This document shows, piece by piece, positions 35,061 to 42,577 of a stretch of DNA of 64,000 nucleotides (position 1 is its first letter; every line of letters starts with the position of its first letter). A model generated the notes under the pieces. It was not told where the DNA came from. It did not search any database and saw only the letters and a list, made by a program, of their open reading frames with translations. The stretch is from Selenomonas ruminantium subsp. lactilytica TAM6421 (lineage in GTDB: Bacteria > Bacillota > Negativicutes > Selenomonadales > Selenomonadaceae). The stretch covers positions 2,604,001-2,668,000 of the forward strand of contig NC_017068.1 of the NCBI RefSeq assembly GCF_000284095.1. The letters are read 5' to 3'. Made by a program: the position numbers and the translations under genes.

Positions 35061-35083
35061 ATCCTCAAAAGGAGCGTGATATT

Positions 35084-35359
35084 ATGGCTACTATGACTAA
35101 AAGTCTCAATCTGCGCGTAGATGCAGAACTCAAAGCCCAAGCAGAGCATATCTTTTCCGAGCTGGGCCTTCCTACATCTACAGCAATCAACATGTTCTTG
35201 AAATCCGTAGTCCGTCATGGCGGCATTCCCTTCAGCCTCCGTCTTGATGAATCCCCCAATAAAGAAACGATCCGGGCCATGGAAGAAGTAAATACGGATA
35301 CCGATCTAGTTGGCCCCTTCCATTCCGTAGAGGAACTCATGGAGGAACTCAATGCTTGA
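35084..35359 (+). CDS. dinJ: DinJ/RelB-family antitoxin
   Basis: 91-residue antitoxin: ribbon-helix-helix DNA-binding N-terminus (KSLNLRVDAELKAQAEHIF, GLPTSTAINMFLKSVVRHGG) and an acidic C-terminal tail that would wrap the toxin (VEELMEELNA). It represses its own operon in the family. The stop overlaps the toxin start by eight bases. Confidence 0.93.
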   Translation: MATMTKSLNLRVDAELKAQAEHIFSELGLPTSTAINMFLKSVVRHGGIPFSLRLDESPNKETIRAMEEVNTDTDLVGPFHSVEELMEELNA

Positions 35360-35627
35360 TGTCTACATGCGCAGTCAGTTCAAAAAAGACTACAAGCGTA
35401 TGCTCCAGCAAAAAGGCTGTACTGCCGCCCAATTTAAGACCGTTCTTGATTATCTCGTAAATGAAAAGCCCCTGCCTGAAAAATACAAAGACCATGCGCT
35501 CTCAAATAATTGGGCAGGCTTCCGCGAATGTCACATCCGCCCGGACTGGCTACTCATTTACAAAATCGAAAAAGAACGCTTAGTGCTGACACTTACCCGA
35601 ACTGGCAGCCATAGTGATTTATTTTGA
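35352..35627 (+). CDS. yafQ: YafQ/RelE-family mRNA interferase toxin
   Basis: 91-residue ribosome-dependent RNase toxin. The fold and the residues used by YafQ are visible: KDHALSNNW (His), FRECHIRPDWLLIY (His and Asp) and the C-terminal LTRTGSHSDLF (final His). All catalytic positions appear present, so it should be active and is held in check by DinJ. Translationally coupled to dinJ. Confidence 0.93.
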   Translation: MLDVYMRSQFKKDYKRMLQQKGCTAAQFKTVLDYLVNEKPLPEKYKDHALSNNWAGFRECHIRPDWLLIYKIEKERLVLTLTRTGSHSDLF

Positions 35628-35657
35628 AGCTGACACTCAAATCATGTAAAAAATTTC

Positions 35658-35687
35658 GCCGCCGATAAGATTTAACTTATCGACGGC
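35658..35687. terminator. Bidirectional terminator between yafQ and flagellin 4
   Basis: GCCGCCGATAAG pairs with CTTATCGACGGC (one mismatch, six-base loop). TTTTTT follows on the minus strand, after flagellin 4. Confidence 0.82.
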
Positions 35688-35730
35688 ATTTCTGCTTATT
35701 GCCAGTTTCTCATTTATTGCTCACCATTTG

Positions 35731-37611
35731 TTATTGTAATAAACTCAATACACTGCTACTATTCTGATTAGCCTGCGCTAGCATTGACTGTGCTGACTGT
35801 GTCAGTATATTGGATTTCGTATACTCGGTCATTTCCTTAGCCATGTCAGCATCCCGGATTGTGGATTCTGAGGCCGTTACATTTTCACTTGCTGTGGTAA
35901 GATTAGCTGCGGTATAATCCAAACGGCTGATATAGGAGCCTACATAGGTGATTTGATCCAGCGCATAATCAATGGCTCCATCCACTTCAGCTAGTGCCTG
36001 GACGGCTTTATCCCGGGTTGTAATCATAGTTTTATCAATCCCCAGGCTTTTCAGGCCTAAATCTTCAATATAACAATTGATGGCCTGATTTGCCTTTGTT
36101 CCCACTTGAAATACCAGCGGTTGCCAATCTGTATAATCGTTCAGCTTAGGCACGCCCGGATTTACGGTAACATTGCCGACTGTGCCGTTCCGCCCGCGGC
36201 CAATTTTTTCTACACGGGAACCAACTGTTGCTGTAAGAATCGTACTATCTACGGTAATATTTCCCACAATACTTTGATGAGAACCATCACGCTCTGCATA
36301 ACCACTGCCTATACCTGCACCAAGCCCGGATCTTAAAGTAAGTATTGAATTATCAACTGAAATATCACCTGTCTTACTCACATATGTAGTTCCCCAGGCA
36401 TGCCCACTGCCAATAGCAGCACCTTCGCCATTCATTATGCTAATTTCAGCTCTTGAAATATTAATATTTCCTACAGTACCACCAGCACCGCTGCCAATAC
36501 CTGCACCATTTCTCCAATAAACACGACGCCCAGAGGTTGGATTTTGGTCAATCAAAATTGTTCCTCCACTTATATTAATATTACCTATAGTTCCCCATGC
36601 CCCAGCTCCAATTGCCGCTCCTATAAGGTGATCCCTCCCCCTGCTGTTTATAATGATATTGCCATTCTGAATATTTAAATCACCTGTAGTGCTTTGACCT
36701 CTCCCGATCCCAATAGCAGCCCCGTTCAAGCCTGCATGCTCGATAATTAAAGATGCTGATTCATCATCTCCACTACTGATTGTCAACCCATCTGCCATAT
36801 TGATTATAGCGCTGTCAGCAGGCCTTGGATCTGCGCCCGTTGATCTAATCGTATTCTCACCTTTGAGTATAAGCTGATTCCCTGAGCCAGCAAACTGTAT
36901 ACTACTAGCATCCAAACTATTATTGTTCACATCATAATCTTTTAGTATCAATTTCAGGCCAGAACTATTGCTGTTAATATAAACATTGGACAGGGTGCTG
37001 CCAGCTCCGACCAATTCCACTTCTGAAACACCTGATGCAATTCTTATATTTCCGGTAAAACCGGCCTGCAACTGATAACAGCCATTGGCTGTAATGGTAT
37101 ACGTTCCACTACTGGAAGCTCCAATCGTTCCCGCCGATGACAAGTCTTCCACTTCTGTTGCATTAACAATCACATGTGACCTTGCATAGGTTCCATCCAA
37201 CAACTGCTTTCCGTTATAATTTGTGGAGGACACAATATCATCGATATCTGCACACCGCTGCTCAAACTCCTTTTGCAAAGTCGCCCTGTCCAAATCCGAA
37301 TTATGGTCATTGGCCGAGTTTAACGCCAGTTCCTTCAAGCCCCGTAATTCCTCAATAATATTTTGTATGCCGCCTTCCGCGACACGCAGCATGGATTTTC
37401 CTGTCTGCGTGTTTTGGACATCCTGATCAAGCCCTCTGATTTGCACACGCATACGTTCGGAGACGGCATATTCCGATGCACCATCTTCGGCACTTGTAAT
37501 CTTCGTGCCAGTCGATATTTTTTTCAATTCTTTACTGAGTTTGTTGTTATTCTTATTTAATTGCCCCAGCACTAATTGGGCTGATGTATTATTTTTGATG
37601 ACCATTGACAT
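35731..37611 (-). CDS. Flagellin 4 with beta-helix-like repeat insert (626 aa)
   Basis: Filament subunit starting at 37611 (GGGGGAG upstream). D0/D1 ends are typical (LKKISTGTKITSAEDGASEY; SESTIRDADMAKEMTEYTKS; final SVLSLLQ). The insert, about residues 145-510, is made of short Gly/Ile/Asn-rich turns such as GAAIGAGAWGTIGNINISGG, GAGIGSGAGGTVGNINIS and GAGIGSGYAERDG, which fit a right-handed parallel beta-helix like those of carbohydrate-binding adhesins. It lies 15 kb from the other three flagellins and immediately downstream of a small XRE regulator. Binding function is inference. Confidence 0.92.
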   Translation of the reverse strand: MSMVIKNNTSAQLVLGQLNKNNNKLSKELKKISTGTKITSAEDGASEYAVSERMRVQIRGLDQDVQNTQTGKSMLRVAEGGIQNIIEELRGLKELALNSANDHNSDLDRATLQKEFEQRCADIDDIVSSTNYNGKQLLDGTYARSHVIVNATEVEDLSSAGTIGASSSGTYTITANGCYQLQAGFTGNIRIASGVSEVELVGAGSTLSNVYINSNSSGLKLILKDYDVNNNSLDASSIQFAGSGNQLILKGENTIRSTGADPRPADSAIINMADGLTISSGDDESASLIIEHAGLNGAAIGIGRGQSTTGDLNIQNGNIIINSRGRDHLIGAAIGAGAWGTIGNINISGGTILIDQNPTSGRRVYWRNGAGIGSGAGGTVGNINISRAEISIMNGEGAAIGSGHAWGTTYVSKTGDISVDNSILTLRSGLGAGIGSGYAERDGSHQSIVGNITVDSTILTATVGSRVEKIGRGRNGTVGNVTVNPGVPKLNDYTDWQPLVFQVGTKANQAINCYIEDLGLKSLGIDKTMITTRDKAVQALAEVDGAIDYALDQITYVGSYISRLDYTAANLTTASENVTASESTIRDADMAKEMTEYTKSNILTQSAQSMLAQANQNSSSVLSLLQ

Positions 37612-37638
37612 GAACTCTCCCCCCAATCCATTGGCAAT

Positions 37639-37668
37639 TCATCGGCCGTACATCCTTAAAAAACTTTG
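37639..37668 (-). promoter_or_regulatory. Possible sigma-28 promoter of flagellin 4
   Basis: Minus-strand GCCGATGA (37646-37639) is one base off the flagellar -10 GCCGATAA; CAAAGTTT stands 14 bases upstream, a little further than the usual 11. The site lies in the end of the XRE gene. Confidence 0.4.
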
Positions 37669-37931
37669 TAACTCCACATCTCCTTCTCCAGCCCCGTAAA
37701 TGTCGTCAATAGTGACGGATCAATTTCCAGCCCCTCAGCAATGTCCAGCAGCATCGCCAACGATATGTTCTCACCATACTTTCCCCGTTCAATACGACTC
37801 AAGGTGCTTTGACTGATATGTATCTTATCCGCCAGCTGGCTTTGCTCCATGCCGTACAATGTGCGATAATATGCGATTTTTGCTCCGATCTGCCGATAGA
37901 AAATATCCCGACGAATCCCCAAAACCTTCAC
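37656..37931 (-). CDS. XRE-family transcriptional regulator (91 aa)
   Basis: Single helix-turn-helix domain: GAKIAYYRTLYGMEQSQLAD, KIHISQSTLSRIERGKYGE, then LAMLLDIAEGLEIDPSLL. There is no effector domain. It ends 45 bases before flagellin 4 on the same strand and diverges from another XRE gene; either could control the AT-rich region between them. Whether it regulates the flagellin is unknown. Confidence 0.88.
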   Translation of the reverse strand: MKVLGIRRDIFYRQIGAKIAYYRTLYGMEQSQLADKIHISQSTLSRIERGKYGENISLAMLLDIAEGLEIDPSLLTTFTGLEKEMWSYKVF

Positions 37932-38027
37932 CTCTTTAACTTTTGCCTACTATTATTATCGCATTTAATAATCGGTTAGTTTGGCATATAGTCGCCGTAT
38001 TATGTCAAATATATTCATCTTTACCAA

Positions 38028-38117
38028 ATAGTGATTTGAGTTATTATTAAATTATATTATAGTGTTTTTCACTGAGCATTGCAAGATATTTACTTTTTAA
38101 TTATTGATTTTCACTAT
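38028..38117. promoter_or_regulatory. ATAGTG operator-like repeats between divergent XRE genes
   Basis: ATAGTG at 38028-38033 and 38059-38064, and its reverse complement at 38112-38117; AGTG-TTTTT-CACT at 38061-38073 forms a small palindrome. The region is AT-rich and lies between two divergent regulators, the usual place for auto-regulatory operators. Confidence 0.4.
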
Positions 38118-38151
38118 ATAATTTTCTATACTTTTATCTAGGGGGGATTAT

Positions 38152-38550
38152 ATGAGCATCGGTTATCGCTTAAAGACAATCCGCAAGGCACTCGACCTGA
38201 ACCAAACAGATTTCGGCGCCCGCATCAATCTGAGCCAGACAACCATCGGCCAATACGAAAAAGAAACACGTCCTATTACAGAACGTGTCATTTCCCAGCT
38301 TGTCGCTGAATATAATATCAATGAAGAATACCTGCGCCATGGCACAGGGGAGATGTTGGTAAGCCACCGTGCCGACCTGGTATCGGAACTGGCCCAAAAA
38401 CTGCAGCTCTCCGAACGGGAACAGCAGCTTCTGCTTGCCTATTCCACCTTTCCTGCTGCGCAGCGCGCGATGGTACTCGATTTTGCCCGTGATTTATTCA
38501 AGAAAATGCAAGAGAGTCAGGAAAAAGAAGCTGGAAGGAGTAAACAATGA
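38152..38550 (+). CDS. XRE-family transcriptional regulator (132 aa)
   Basis: Helix-turn-helix at residues 5-60 (GYRLKTIRKALDLNQTDFGA, NLSQTTIGQYEKETRPIT, EYNINEEYLRHGTGEM), then a helical C-terminal part (LSEREQQLLLAYSTFPAAQR). This layout is common in phage-like repressors. A GGGGGG stretch lies before the ATG. Its stop overlaps the start of a truncated phosphatase gene (ATGA). Confidence 0.9.
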   Translation: MSIGYRLKTIRKALDLNQTDFGARINLSQTTIGQYEKETRPITERVISQLVAEYNINEEYLRHGTGEMLVSHRADLVSELAQKLQLSEREQQLLLAYSTFPAAQRAMVLDFARDLFKKMQESQEKEAGRSKQ

Positions 38551-38726
38551 AAAAGATACTTTTTTTATGCCACGGCAATATCTGCCGCTCGACAATGGCC
38601 GAGTTTGTCATGAAGGAACTCGTGCGTCAGGCCGGAAAGGAAACGGAAATCCTCGTGGATTCCAAAGCATGCCGCACCGATGAGATTGGCAGTGACACTC
38701 ATCCGATTCCTGTATTTTGCTCTTAA
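38547..38726 (+). pseudogene. Truncated low-molecular-weight protein tyrosine phosphatase
   Basis: Fifty-nine codons from the ATG at 38547: MKKILFLCHGNICRSTMAEF has the complete CX5R phosphatase loop (C8 to R14), and DEIGSDTHPIP matches the family up to about residue 54; then the frame runs into VFCS and stops. Family members have about 150 residues and need a late Asp (DP loop), which is missing, so this is a broken remnant. It overlaps the XRE stop by ATGA, indicating it was once coupled to the regulator. Confidence 0.8.
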
Positions 38727-38758
38727 TTTAAGATATCGTCAGGTTAAAAAGCCACGGA

Positions 38759-38795
38759 GGCTGTGCATAAGTGATTTCTCTCTTATGCAACAGCC
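38759..38795. terminator. Hairpin between the phosphatase remnant and the Cof-type HAD gene
   Basis: GGCTGTGCATAAG pairs with CTTATGCAACAGCC (one mismatch), loop TGATTTCTCT. It lies 14 bases past the HAD stop (minus strand), with GGCTTTTTAA further on. Confidence 0.6.
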
Positions 38796-38808
38796 CCGTT
38801 CATGATTT

Positions 38809-39645
38809 TTACAATTTCGCTTCGGTTATCCCCTTTACAATCCATGCCAGCAGATGTTCTTCCACGCTGCAGCCGACATAGTCGGCTGCTTTTTTTGTCT
38901 CGGCATGCGCATTTTGGGGAGCCACCGCAATGTCGGCTGCGGCCAGCATCTCGTTGTCGTTGAGATAATCCCCACAGGCAATGATCTCGATGCCCGGCAG
39001 CTGCGCACGGATATCCGCCAGCATGGAACCTTTGGACACATCTTTGGCCACGAACTCATAGTAGTTATCCTCGGAGTAGAAGCCATTGGCCAGCGGAGCG
39101 GTGCCCATTTCTTCTGCCAATGCCACATAGTGTTCCAGATGTTCGTGTTTGTCACAGGCAAAGAACTTCAGCCACGGCGTCCTGGCCGTGTCTTCCAGTT
39201 TGGCCAGCTCCGTATGCGTATAGCGATAGTATTCATGGGGCAGCCGGGGATCGTCGTTTTCCGCCGGGGTGATGATATGGCAGTTATCGGCGGTATAGAC
39301 CTCGATGCAGGCCTCAGGGAAGTCTTTGAGACTCTGACGGGCAAATTCCACCCAGCGATTGCCTGTACTGCCTGTGGTCAACGGCATGGTCTTAAGGACT
39401 TTTTTCGCCTGCCAGTCATAGAGCATGGCTCCATTGAAGAATATGGACGGCGCATTGATGGGCAGCCCCTCCACATAGCCTGCCGCCGCTTCCGGGGTGC
39501 GCCCCGTAGCAATGGCAAAGCGGCCGCCCTCCTCCACGAAAGCCTTTACCGCCGCCTTATTTTCCGCCGAAATCAGTCCTCCACGGGGAATCAGCGTGCC
39601 ATCCAGATCCGAAATAATCATTTTGCCTGTATATTGCCCCATCAT
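38809..39645 (-). CDS. Cof-type HAD-IIB sugar-phosphate phosphatase
   Basis: 278-residue cytoplasmic HAD phosphatase. D13 and D15 in ISDLDGTLIP are the nucleophile and acid/base; IATGRTPEAAAGYV is motif 2; KGSMLADI and the late CGDYLNDNEMLAAA give motifs 3 and 4. The C2 cap is the Cof type. Nine bases separate it from the response-regulator gene upstream, so it belongs to the kinase-regulator transcript; together with the importer this hints at phosphorylated sugar metabolism. Substrate not determined. Confidence 0.92.
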   Translation of the reverse strand: MMGQYTGKMIISDLDGTLIPRGGLISAENKAAVKAFVEEGGRFAIATGRTPEAAAGYVEGLPINAPSIFFNGAMLYDWQAKKVLKTMPLTTGSTGNRWVEFARQSLKDFPEACIEVYTADNCHIITPAENDDPRLPHEYYRYTHTELAKLEDTARTPWLKFFACDKHEHLEHYVALAEEMGTAPLANGFYSEDNYYEFVAKDVSKGSMLADIRAQLPGIEIIACGDYLNDNEMLAAADIAVAPQNAHAETKKAADYVGCSVEEHLLAWIVKGITEAKL

Positions 39646-39654
39646 GACAACTCC

Positions 39655-40419
39655 TTACAATTTTATGCCCACGGTAATCTCCTGCATGAATGCCTTGGGC
39701 GTGGTATGCAGGTATTTCTTGAACACCTGCGTGAAATTCTTATAATCGCCAAAGCCGGTCTGCTCGGCCACCTCGTAAACCCGCCAGGTGCCGGCCTGCA
39801 GGAGTTCGATGGCCTTCTGCAGCCGATATTGCGCCAATAGGCTGCCAAAGGTCTGGCCGGTTTCTTCTTTCAGTTTGCGTGAGAGGTAGCTCGCGGAAAT
39901 GCCCATTTCCGCCGCAATGGCCTCGCTGCTGAGTCTTCCCTGATAACCTGCCTCTATGCGCTTGAGCGCCGTCTGCACATAGGGATTGCCCGTATGGTAA
40001 GCGGCTTTGAGGCCCTCGTCCCAATGAATCTGCTCATCCTGGGGCGTTCCCGACACGGCATCGATCTTGGCCAGTGCCGCAGCTAGTTCCTCTTCATTGA
40101 CCGGCTTCAGCAGGTAATCGCTGACGCCCAAATGCAGGGCCGTCTGGGCATAGGAAAAATCCGCATAACTGGTCAGATAGATAAACCGAGCAGGATTTTC
40201 CTCTTTCTGCAAGGCTTCGGTCAGGGCAATGCCGTCCATGATGGGCATCTTGATATCCGTCAGCACCACATCGGGGTGCTGGTCATGGACGACCTGCAAA
40301 GCCTCCCGTCCATTCGCCGCCTCACCCACGACTCTTGCCCCCATCTTGAGCCAATCGATGGTACACACGAGTCCCCGGCGGATTATCTCTTCGTCTTCCA
40401 CAATCACGAGTTTAAGCAT
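39655..40419 (-). CDS. Response regulator with AraC-type DNA-binding domain (YesN family)
   Basis: 254 residues from the ATG at 40419, which overlaps the kinase stop by eight bases. Receiver domain at 1-120 with D8/D9 and phospho-acceptor D55 (VLTDIKMPIMDG), signalling residues TSYAD and KPV. AraC-type double HTH at about 150-250 (GISASYLSRKLKEETGQTFG, VAEQTGFGDYKNFTQVFKKY). It should activate a sugar- or solute-uptake operon, most likely the adjacent ABC importer. Confidence 0.93.
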   Translation of the reverse strand: MLKLVIVEDEEIIRRGLVCTIDWLKMGARVVGEAANGREALQVVHDQHPDVVLTDIKMPIMDGIALTEALQKEENPARFIYLTSYADFSYAQTALHLGVSDYLLKPVNEEELAAALAKIDAVSGTPQDEQIHWDEGLKAAYHTGNPYVQTALKRIEAGYQGRLSSEAIAAEMGISASYLSRKLKEETGQTFGSLLAQYRLQKAIELLQAGTWRVYEVAEQTGFGDYKNFTQVFKKYLHTTPKAFMQEITVGIKL

Positions 40420-41959
40420 CCTTCTGCTCCTTCTTCTGCAAGGGAATGGACAGGCGGATTTCCGTACCGCCGTCCAGCGGACATCCGATCTGCAAGCCGT
40501 AGCTTTCGCCATACAAGAGCTGCAAGCGCCGCTGGACATTGAACAGCCCCCTGTGGCTGCTGTGATTGGCACTGCTGGCCAGAAGGGCCCGCAATTCCTG
40601 CAGTTTTTCCGCGGCAATGCCCCGGCCTTCATCCTTTACCAGCACATTGAGGCAGTCCTCCCGGATCTTGGCCTGAAACAGTATCTTTAATTTCCCGTAT
40701 TCATCCTCACCGTATTTGATGGCATTTTCGAGCAAGGGCTGGAACAGCAGCTTCGGCACCTGCCTGCCCAGAGCGCTCTCATCGATATCAGCCGTGAAAT
40801 CCAAGCGGCTGCCGAAGCGGTACTGCTGGATTTTCATATAGCTATGAAGATACTTCACATCCTCCTGCAATGCCACCTGCCGCCCGTCGCCGGCTATACT
40901 GTAGCGCAGGAGTGCCGATAACGCCATGATCATCTCCGTGGCTGCCGCCGGATCGAGCCGCACCATGAATTTGATATTTTCGAGCGTATTGAACAGGAAA
41001 TGCGGGTTGAACTGCGATTCCAGTTCCCGCAATTCCGCAATGGTGGTCAGATTGTCCACGGCCTGGGCCGTGAGTTTGCTTTCCCGGCGAATACTGCGCA
41101 TGATCAACGGAATCATCAGGAGCACCGCCAGCAGGATTGCCACCCCGCCGATGATATAGCGCACGAGCAAGTCCGTCACAGGCGATATGGCATAAAGCCG
41201 GTATTCCGTCCCGCCAAAGGGCACGGCCGTGCTGGCCACATAGTAGAAATCCTTGCCATGATGAATCAGCTCATGGTCAGCTTCGGCAAAATCAGCCAGG
41301 ACCTTGCGATTGGCCAGCATTTTTTCACCGCCTTGGGACAGCCGGACTGTCGCCAGACTATCTGTGAAAAGCAGGGCCACCTTGCCATCACCGGTCAGGC
41401 TGCTCAAGTAAGTGCCCGGCACATCGTAGAGCAGATACCCCACAGCCTCGCCATCCACCACGATGGCCCGCCCGCAGAGCAGGTCCTGCCCCGCCTCCAT
41501 AGACAAGAATTCCTCACAGACGGCAAACGGCTCCCGCCGCAGCCGTTGCCAGATGCCCCAGTCTTCCTCAACGCCTGTAAGGTCAGCGGGCAGTTTCCTG
41601 CGGCTGCCGATAATGATTTCCCCCGCTTTATCCACCACATAGAAATCTGCCCCGGTATGCCCCACATCGCCATAAAGCCGGGCAAAAGCCTCCGCCCGCT
41701 TGTCACCGTCTTCCCATTCCGTCAAATCCCTTGCCGCAGCCAGGAACTGCGCCGAATCTGCCGCATTACGGGAAAAATCATCCCCGACCGCCGCCAGTTT
41801 CTCCGCCGCCTGCTCCCGGACTTCATCATTCACCCCCACCACCGAATACCGCCAGCTGGCAAGCATCAGCAAGGTTCCAATCAACGTCAGCACAAACAAC
41901 GGCACCAAGGCATACATGGCCAGGGCACGCTGCAAGCGGGATTCAAAATAACGGTGCAT
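40412..41959 (-). CDS. Sensor histidine kinase, YesM/LytS-like (His_kinase + HATPase)
   Basis: 515-residue membrane kinase. Membrane helix at about 14-36, extracytoplasmic sensor of about 225 residues (includes FYVVDKAGEIIIGS, dCache-like), second helix at about 266-288, then a HAMP-less linker and the His_kinase domain with H320 in ESQFNPHFLFNTLENIKFMV. ATP-binding N box PLLENAIKYGEDE and G box DEGRGIA follow, ending with IRLSIPL. Typical of two-component systems that read extracellular sugars with AraC-type regulators. The sensor faces the same compartment as the neighbouring solute-binding protein. RBS GGAGC upstream of ATG. Confidence 0.93.
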   Translation of the reverse strand: MHRYFESRLQRALAMYALVPLFVLTLIGTLLMLASWRYSVVGVNDEVREQAAEKLAAVGDDFSRNAADSAQFLAAARDLTEWEDGDKRAEAFARLYGDVGHTGADFYVVDKAGEIIIGSRRKLPADLTGVEEDWGIWQRLRREPFAVCEEFLSMEAGQDLLCGRAIVVDGEAVGYLLYDVPGTYLSSLTGDGKVALLFTDSLATVRLSQGGEKMLANRKVLADFAEADHELIHHGKDFYYVASTAVPFGGTEYRLYAISPVTDLLVRYIIGGVAILLAVLLMIPLIMRSIRRESKLTAQAVDNLTTIAELRELESQFNPHFLFNTLENIKFMVRLDPAAATEMIMALSALLRYSIAGDGRQVALQEDVKYLHSYMKIQQYRFGSRLDFTADIDESALGRQVPKLLFQPLLENAIKYGEDEYGKLKILFQAKIREDCLNVLVKDEGRGIAAEKLQELRALLASSANHSSHRGLFNVQRRLQLLYGESYGLQIGCPLDGGTEIRLSIPLQKKEQKDA

Positions 41960-42049
41960 TTTGGGGGCTCCTTTCGCTCAAAAGTTACTACACACATTAT
42001 ATACTTTCAAAGATACTGCGTGCAAGAGCTTGCGTAGAGAGTACCTACA

Positions 42050-42246
42050 GGCGAGGGACGGCGGATATTTGCTCTCCGCTGGTCTCCGCAGCTAAAATGC
42101 TTTTTTGTCCTTTATGCCGCCGGCAAAATCAAAACTCGCATTCGCTCAAACAATAGATTTTGCCAGCGGCAGACAGCGGTAGACAAAAAAGCATTTCTTA
42201 ACGCTGCGGAGCCAACGCTCCAAGCAAATATCCGCCGTCCCTCGCC
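42050..42246. repeat. Giant imperfect palindrome P1 (197 bp)
   Basis: The outer 24 bases of each side (42050-42073 and 42223-42246) pair perfectly; inside, CTCCGCAG..AATGCTTTTTTGTC (42084-42109) pairs with its complement at 42182-42211, and GCCGCCGGCAAAATC (42116-42130) with 42156-42170 (one mismatch), leaving a 25-base loop. No gene is present. Lies between the kinase start and importer SBP stop, next to P2. Confidence 0.9.
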
Positions 42247-42290
42247 AAGCTGCGTTTTTCCTTGCCAGCCTGATTGATAAGAAGTTGCTT

Positions 42291-42569
42291 CGCGGCGGGG
42301 CTGGGGGGATAACTGGCTCGTACAAGACTTAGCCGGACGGGGGGACTTGCCATAAGCGGAGCGTCAGACCATGAGCGTAAAGAAATTATTTTTTGCCCAC
42401 TGCTAAAAATAGCGTGAAAAGCCAACTGTTTGAGCGCAGCGAGTTTTGGCTTTTCACGCTATATAAAAGGCAAAAAATAATTTTAGCTCAAGGTCTTAGC
42501 GCAGCGTTGGCAAGTCCCCCTGCCCGACTACGAAGAGCCTGTCGAGGTTATCCTCCCAGCCCTGCCGCG
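42291..42569. repeat. Giant imperfect palindrome P2 (279 bp)
   Basis: The outer 23 bases (42291-42313) pair with 42547-42569 with two mismatches. Inner pairs: GGGGGACTTGCCA near 42340-42352 with 42508-42520, AAATTATTTTTTGCC (42383-42397) with 42469-42483, and ATAGCGTGAAAAGCCAA (42409-42425) with 42444-42461; loop about 18 bases. The transcript would form one rod about 130 bp long. It starts 45 bases after P1 and ends nine bases before the SBP stop codon. Confidence 0.9.
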
Positions 42570-42577
42570 CCACTTTT

